Positions 4,198-8,243 of a DNA stretch of 8,243 nucleotides are shown here, in pieces. A model generated the notes under the pieces. It saw nothing but the letters and a program-made list of their open reading frames with translations, was not told the DNA's origin and did no database searches. The stretch covers positions 1-8,243 of the forward strand of contig CAYYBZ010000071.1 of assembly GCA_964470285.1 (NCBI GenBank), in the 5' to 3' direction. A program made the translations under genes and the position numbers. The DNA is from CAYYBZ01 sp964470285 [NCBI: uncultured Oligoflexia bacterium] (GTDB lineage: Bacteria; Bdellovibrionota_G; CAYYBZ01). Each line of letters starts with the position of its first letter. Position 1 is the stretch's first letter.

Positions 4198-7020
4198 TTA
4201 AAATGGATGATTTATGCAGCTTTTGCTTAATGTCTCAGTCTTATCACCGAGTAAATCTCCCACGTAAATTGCTCTTGCATATCCTCTGAACGTATCGGTA
4301 TTACCTTCTTTTGTGAAGAAAGAGGTTTGAGCTTCGAATACATTGTTAGGATGGGTTTCCTCATGCCAGTAACCGTTGCCGTTACCTTCAAAGTAGAACT
4401 TAAATCCGATTACGTGGTCCATATCAATGTTATCCGGGCTCCATGTCCACGTGAAGAAGCATTCTTTGGCGGTTCCGTTCATTTCGTATGTCATGCTCAC
4501 TGAGAACGGATTAGGGGGCAGCAGTTCCATTGTGGGAGTATCAATAGTCTGAATGCCGCTCGGATTACCATAACCTGACTCATTACCCGGAGTGATTCGG
4601 ACTTCATAAGTGTTTCCAGGATATATATTGCTATTAACAAGAAGATGCTGGGTAGCCCATGTCTCTCCTATGTGATCAAGGTTCTGGGCATTCCAAACAT
4701 CCGTACCTTCAATTCTGTATTCGACTTTGTAGTAATCGGCACCGTTATAGAGATAAAATTCCGCCGTTATAGTTGTTTGAGTCGGGATTAGTTCGAAATC
4801 CAGTATGTTACCCGGCAGAGAAACCGCACTGGCCATTGGTGAAAGAGGACTTTGAACGGGTTGGTTTACCATTACTCTGAAAAATCTTTCTGAATTTCCG
4901 TTCATTCCCTTGGAATAGGAATTTGTTGATACAAGCTCACTCTGTACCCATACTTCGTTCAGATCACCGGCATCAAAAGAATACTGACTGTGATAGAGTT
5001 TGTACTGTGTTGCACCCGATACATGATCCCAGCTTACGTCTATTACTCCCAGGCCTCCGACAGCCGTAAGTCCTCCGACTACTGAGGCTTCAACATTTAC
5101 ACTTATAGGATAAATCTTGTCGGCTCCCGCATTGTTTACGAAGACTACATTTTCGCTGTGCGACCCTAAAGGTAAACCGGAGCAGTTTATCTCGACGTTA
5201 ACCGTAGTCGAACCTCCTGCGGCTACATAATCTGAAGCCGGCGTTAAGTTGAGCCATGCCGCTGATTCGCTTGCATTCCATGAAAGCTCGGAACCGCCGT
5301 TGTTAAGAACAACGAGTGAAGCCGATGTGCTTGAGTTCTGTGTACAGGTAGCTGAAATACCGTCATTCAAAGCAGGAGAGAAAGCTATTTCAGGGGGATC
5401 GGGATCATCGGCTATTACACTTAGATTTACCGTAGCCGTTTCAGTCTGCCCGGATCCGGTGAAATCGACATCTTCAGAGTAAGACTGCCCTGCAGTGAAA
5501 CCCGCGCAGTTTATTCTAACAGCAACAGTTGTATCTGTTGTTCCGCCTGAAGGGCTTATTTCCAGCCATGAAGCGTTTTCACTGGTTGTAAAATCTATTC
5601 CACCGCCTGTGCCGTTATTTGTAACGGCTATGTTGGTCATGCTGGCCCATCCGGTATCCTCAATACACTGTAAGTTTATCTGATCCTTATCAATTTCAAG
5701 GTTGGGATTAGTATCTTGAGGCTCAACATCCAGATTAACAGTTACATAGATAGTTTCTCCGTTACCATTTACGGTAATATCCGCTGAAGGCTCCTGAGGG
5801 TAAACAAGATTGCTGCACTTTATGTAAACCTGTATTGTAGCATTTGTAGTTCCGCCTGAAGCAGGATTAAGTCTTAGCCATGAGGCACTTTCGCTTAATG
5901 TAAAGTTAATTGGATCGCTATTGCCTATATTAGTGACTTCGAAGGTGCCTTTTTGCTGTTCAATTGCACCCTCGGTACATGAATAGTTAAGTTGTGCAGG
6001 AGCATCGAGGTCCGGATCGTCTCCTCCTACTACACTAAGATTAACGGTTACGTATTCCGTTTCCCCGTTACCTGTTACAGTAACCTGATTTGTACGGTTT
6101 GAAGGTGCTGAGAGCCCTGTGCAATCGACATAAACCGAAACCTGGGCATCTGTAGTTCCGCTTGTAGGGTTTATTCTTAACCAGCTTGCGCTTTCGCTTG
6201 CTGTGAAACTTATTGGATCGCTGTTGCCTGAATTCTGAACAGAGAATGTTCCCTTTAGCTCTTCGACCGCTCCGGCTTCGCATTCATAGCTTACGGAAGA
6301 GGTTACTGAAAGGTCCGGAGTGCTTGCGGCGCTAACATGAACGTTTACGGGAATTGATGTCGGCTGTGATTTTGGCGCTGAAAATTCTACATTAGCTGTA
6401 TCTTCAAAGCCGTCGCTGAGTCCTGCGCAGTTAACCATTAATGTGATATTTGTCTGATTGGTTCCGCTTTCCGGCGAAACAGAGAGCCAAGTGGCATCTT
6501 CTAAGGCCTGCCATTCAAGTACTCCGCCGCCTGAATTGGAAATTGTAAGATTTTGAGATTCGCTTCCTCCGGGTTCACAATAAAAATCAAAACTGTTTTG
6601 AGTCAGTGATATTTTAGGATTAGGGTTATCTGGATCTTCGGGGATTGCCGAAACTTCTGCAGAGTAGCTGCTTTCCGTATCTTCATAAACAGCAGTAACA
6701 ACTATATAATACTTTGCACCGTTTTCAAGTCCTGTAATTGTCAGACTCTTTATTGCCTGAGCTACCTCTATCGGTGAAGTGCCAAGATCGGAATCTTTTC
6801 CGTCGTATTTCTGGCTTTCTAATCCGTAATAAACTCTATAGCTTGCATTTTGATCTTTTGAAGTCCAGGAAACGGTAATCTCTTCATTGCCTGCTTCAGC
6901 TACTACATTAGACGGTGCCTTTAGGAAAGGTGTCGGAGGATCCGGATTTCTTCCTTTACATGAAATTGTAATGAATGAAATAACTAATACAGTTAGCAAA
7001 ATTACCTTTGATGTTTTCAT
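4198..7020 (-). CDS. Large surface lipoprotein: FN3 domain, five BACON repeats and FN3-like C-terminal modules (940 aa)
   Basis: Residues 1-21 are a lipoprotein signal peptide (hydrophobic, ending ITIS-Cys21). Residues 34-127 are a fibronectin type III domain (VTVSW-like ITVSWTS, then SYRVYYG, LTITGLENGAKYYIVVTAV). Five BACON-type Ig-like repeats follow at about 136-229, 236-330, 337-432, 439-536 and 544-644. Each has the [SN]A[ST/A]WLxxxP core (W178, W280, W381, W485, W589) and one cysteine pair (148/198, 247/300, 348/402, 452/505, 559/613). Residues 646-735 are a second FN3-like module (GVIDVSWDHVSGATQYKLYH). Segments 736-828 and 832-925 look like further FN3-like sheets, the last probably closed by C854 and C935. 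No catalytic motif is seen. BACON and FN3 modules generally serve as spacers or in binding glycans or surfaces, so adhesion or scaffolding is inferred. AAAGGAG lies 6 nt before the ATG. It appears monocistronic. Confidence 0.88.
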   Translation of the reverse strand: MKTSKVILLTVLVISFITISCKGRNPDPPTPFLKAPSNVVAEAGNEEITVSWTSKDQNASYRVYYGLESQKYDGKDSDLGTSPIEVAQAIKSLTITGLENGAKYYIVVTAVYEDTESSYSAEVSAIPEDPDNPNPKISLTQNSFDFYCEPGGSESQNLTISNSGGGVLEWQALEDATWLSVSPESGTNQTNITLMVNCAGLSDGFEDTANVEFSAPKSQPTSIPVNVHVSAASTPDLSVTSSVSYECEAGAVEELKGTFSVQNSGNSDPISFTASESASWLRINPTSGTTDAQVSVYVDCTGLSAPSNRTNQVTVTGNGETEYVTVNLSVVGGDDPDLDAPAQLNYSCTEGAIEQQKGTFEVTNIGNSDPINFTLSESASWLRLNPASGGTTNATIQVYIKCSNLVYPQEPSADITVNGNGETIYVTVNLDVEPQDTNPNLEIDKDQINLQCIEDTGWASMTNIAVTNNGTGGGIDFTTSENASWLEISPSGGTTDTTVAVRINCAGFTAGQSYSEDVDFTGSGQTETATVNLSVIADDPDPPEIAFSPALNDGISATCTQNSSTSASLVVLNNGGSELSWNASESAAWLNLTPASDYVAAGGSTTVNVEINCSGLPLGSHSENVVFVNNAGADKIYPISVNVEASVVGGLTAVGGLGVIDVSWDHVSGATQYKLYHSQYSFDAGDLNEVWVQSELVSTNSYSKGMNGNSERFFRVMVNQPVQSPLSPMASAVSLPGNILDFELIPTQTTITAEFYLYNGADYYKVEYRIEGTDVWNAQNLDHIGETWATQHLLVNSNIYPGNTYEVRITPGNESGYGNPSGIQTIDTPTMELLPPNPFSVSMTYEMNGTAKECFFTWTWSPDNIDMDHVIGFKFYFEGNGNGYWHEETHPNNVFEAQTSFFTKEGNTDTFRGYARAIYVGDLLGDKTETLSKSCINHPF
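5089..6615 (-). repeat. Array of five BACON-domain coding repeats
   Basis: Five units of about 95-100 codons repeat within the lipoprotein gene. Units 2 and 3 (6031-6315 and 5725-6012) are the closest pair: they share GNSDPI.FT.SESASWLR.NP.SG and GNGET.YVTVNL at the same spacing. Unit 4 keeps NASWLEISPSGGTTDTT but is more distant, and units 1 and 5 diverge most. At the DNA level the copies differ at many codon positions, so the duplication is old or under selection and not a fresh tandem expansion. Confidence 0.8.
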
Positions 7021-7140
7021 ACCCTACTCCTTTAAATTAATTAAAAATTCTTAAATTTTTGATGGTTTTTAAGGAACTGGACTATAGGTTTGCAAGGGCT
7101 ATTCCATTTACAAGTCCATGTAATTAAAGAAATATTGGTT
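7021..7140 (-). other. Leader of the BACON lipoprotein gene with possible secondary structure
   Basis: If transcription starts near 7140, this region is a long 5' leader. It contains an A/T-only inverted repeat AAAAATT-CTTA-AATTTTT (7043-7060). A longer-range pairing of TGGACT (7078-7083) with AGTCCA (7113-7118) has ATAG/CTAT (7084-7087, 7099-7102) inside it. I recognise no riboswitch or leader peptide. The ribosome site AAAGGAG is near 7027-7033. Confidence 0.25.
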
Positions 7141-7146
7141 TTATGA

Positions 7147-7186
7147 ATTATCGTGTTGAGCAGTTAATTGCGCAAAATTGCGCAAA
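7147..7186 (-). promoter_or_regulatory. Candidate promoter and tandem TTGCGCAA operator of the BACON lipoprotein gene
   Basis: On the minus strand TTGCGC (complement of 7170-7175) and GATAAT (complement of 7147-7152) are 17 nt apart, 8 of 12 consensus bases. The -35 lies inside a perfect tandem repeat ATTGCGCAAA x2 (7167-7176, 7177-7186). Each copy contains the 8-bp palindrome TTGCGCAA, and the 10-bp period puts both on one face of the helix. This layout suits a dimeric regulator binding over the -35. Transcription would start near 7140 and give a leader of about 120 nt. The regulator is unknown and nothing here encodes one. Confidence 0.4.
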
Positions 7187-7249
7187 AATTTCACATAGGC
7201 TGATTAGAATGAAGGCGAAAACGCACAAGGGTGTAACAAACTGTTTTTG

Positions 7250-8185
7250 CTAGGGATTATCTCTTACCTTTTTGCCAAAGACATACATTATTCCATAAAA
7301 AACAGGGATACAGGCAGCTATGGAAAGCCATGGCGAAAGCCCCAGTACGGTCGGTATGTCACCAATAATTATGGAAGCGAATGCAGCCAGCAGGGCATAG
7401 GGCAGCTGAGTTCTGACATGATCTATATGATCGCATGATGATGCCATTGAGGACATTATTGTAGTATCTGAAATCGGCGAGCAGTGATCGCCGAATATTG
7501 CTCCGGCTAAAACCGATGAAACTGCGCTTAAGAGTAAATTATAAGATTGTAATTCGGTAAATCCGTTAACTTCAGCTATATTAAAAGCTAAAGGTATGGT
7601 TAGAGGCATCAAAATTCCCATTGTTCCGAAAGATGTCCCGGTGGCAAAAGAAATAAAACAGGCTGAAAGAAATATGATAGTGGGAAGAAGGTAGGGTGAG
7701 AGAAACCCTTTTGTAAGGTTTACGATGTATCCTGCGGTATTTAAGTCGTCACAGACAATTTTTATGCCCCATGCTAAAACCAAAATTATAATTGCGATCA
7801 GCATGGATTTTAATCCCTCTATCATTGATGCTATCACTTCCCGAACCTTAAGAATCTTCTGAGAAACGGCCAGCAGCCCTGCTATTATTACCCCTGAAAC
7901 TGAAGAGTAAAGAAGGGCGTGGTAAGAGTTGCCTTTTCCGAAAATGGCTCCTAAAGTTTTGAAAAAACCTCCTTCAAAATTTGCTTCAAGTTTTGATCTT
8001 CCGTCTATCCACAGTGAAAGAATTGTAACAACGATTACGACACCGACGGGAAGAAGGGCATTTATCCAGCGATGAGGTTTATCCTGTATCGGAGTGAATG
8101 TTGACGAATCAAAGCTTGAAATCGGTCTGGCTCCGTCTCTAAGAAGTTTTCCCTCCTTTAAAGCCCGCCTTTCGGCTTTTAGCAT
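7250..8185 (-). CDS. NhaC-family Na+/H+ antiporter, C-terminal part only (311 codons from the first Met; 5' end broken)
   Basis: The product resembles the C-terminal half to two-thirds of NhaC-type (COG1757) Na+/H+ antiporters of the inner membrane, which exchange external protons for internal Na+. Signatures are ATGTSFGTMGILMPL (181-195), GAIFGDHCSPISDTTIMSS (228-246) and CDHIDHVRTQLPYA (251-264). Hydrophobic segments lie near 40-60, 90-108, 127-145, 163-200, 216-232, 262-280 and 285-303. Family members usually have about 450-530 residues, so roughly 150-220 N-terminal residues are missing. Met1 (8183-8185) is probably internal: it has no good ribosome site, and the frame continues upstream as KGPIASKREFGP, which looks like family sequence at least to about 8212. 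It then meets TGA (8222-8224) and TAA (8231-8233). The gene is therefore a pseudogene, is frameshifted, or is joined to foreign sequence near 8213-8221. No clear terminator follows the stop. Confidence 0.82.
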   Translation of the reverse strand: MLKAERRALKEGKLLRDGARPISSFDSSTFTPIQDKPHRWINALLPVGVVIVVTILSLWIDGRSKLEANFEGGFFKTLGAIFGKGNSYHALLYSSVSGVIIAGLLAVSQKILKVREVIASMIEGLKSMLIAIIILVLAWGIKIVCDDLNTAGYIVNLTKGFLSPYLLPTIIFLSACFISFATGTSFGTMGILMPLTIPLAFNIAEVNGFTELQSYNLLLSAVSSVLAGAIFGDHCSPISDTTIMSSMASSCDHIDHVRTQLPYALLAAFASIIIGDIPTVLGLSPWLSIAACIPVFYGIMYVFGKKVRDNP

Positions 8186-8212
8186 CGGACCAAATTCTCT
8201 TTTTGATGCAAT

Positions 8213-8243
8213 GGGTCCTTTTCAACCACTTTATTTCACTCCT
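8213..8243. other. Terminal stretch that does not continue the NhaC gene
   Basis: Read on the minus strand, this stretch should encode an N-terminal or hydrophobic part of the antiporter. Instead the antiporter frame has two stops, a second frame is stopped by TGA at 8239-8241, and the third frame reads RSEIKWLKRT, which is not membrane-like. The change is abrupt, near 8213-8221. I see no recognisable gene in it. Confidence 0.4.

Noticed and set aside
5249-6283. Several frames inside the BACON repeats (5249-5482, 5495-5683, 6068-6283)
   Set aside because: They recur because the repeats share codon patterns; none has its own start signals.
5089-6615. BACON repeats as a hypervariable tandem array
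   Set aside because: The copies differ widely in sequence and are not near-identical DNA, so recent slippage or recombination is not supported.
7167-7186. TTGCGCAA tandem as a CRISPR or iteron array
   Set aside because: There are only two copies with no spacers and no replication or cas gene nearby; an operator is the simpler reading.
7247-7438. Plus-strand 63-codon frame at the 3' end of the antiporter gene
   Set aside because: It lies opposite strongly conserved NhaC motifs and has no ribosome site.
1-8243. tRNA, rRNA, transposase or defence-system genes
   Set aside because: I read all frames and both strands for clover-leaf or tRNA-like ends, transposase motifs and terminal inverted repeats, and found none I could support.

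Overview
The window is roughly 40% GC by eye. It encodes mostly exported proteins: two lipoproteins, a secreted clostripain-type protease and a small secreted orphan. It also holds a NhaC-type antiporter gene and a deleted relic of a dicarboxylate/amino-acid symporter. Good Shine-Dalgarno sites and rho-independent terminators show that it is bacterial. The number of lipoproteins and of BACON, FN3 and carboxypeptidase-regulatory-like domains fits a Gram-negative environmental bacterium, for example of the Bacteroidota or deltaproteobacterial type. I cannot place it more precisely.

Layout. At 1-58 there is a GC-rich scrap of dihydrolipoamide dehydrogenase reading frame. It breaks abruptly into AT-richer sequence that carries a 47-residue membrane protein (94-237) with no normal start codon. 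A small secreted orphan (344-871, +) follows, ending in a strong terminator (895-932) that lies between convergent genes. On the minus strand come a C11 (clostripain) peptidase (973-2259), a double zf-TFIIB zinc-ribbon protein (2408-2983) and a lipoprotein (3000-3794). The last two are 16 nt apart and look like an operon that may continue into the peptidase. A divergent promoter region (3795-3922) separates them from a 73-codon plus-strand ORF (3923-4144). That ORF is the N-terminus of a DAACS/SDF symporter fused in frame to its C-terminus, with the whole middle missing. A 32-bp perfect inverted repeat (4146-4177) terminates both it and the convergent 940-residue lipoprotein gene (4198-7020). 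That protein has one FN3 domain, five BACON repeats with paired cysteines, and FN3-like C-terminal modules. Its upstream region (7021-7249) has a plausible promoter overlapping a tandem TTGCGCAA repeat. The right end (7250-8185, minus) is the C-terminal part of a NhaC-family Na+/H+ antiporter. Its reading frame is cut by stop codons at 8222-8233.

How the genes fit together. The exported proteins look like a cell-surface or periplasmic set: adhesive or glycan-binding lipoproteins plus a cysteine protease. No pathway connects them with certainty. The most notable structural points are the ends-only symporter gene and the sequence discontinuities near both window ends. Together these suggest either real gene decay or junctions produced by amplification or assembly. 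I do not see a convincing new defence or mobile system.
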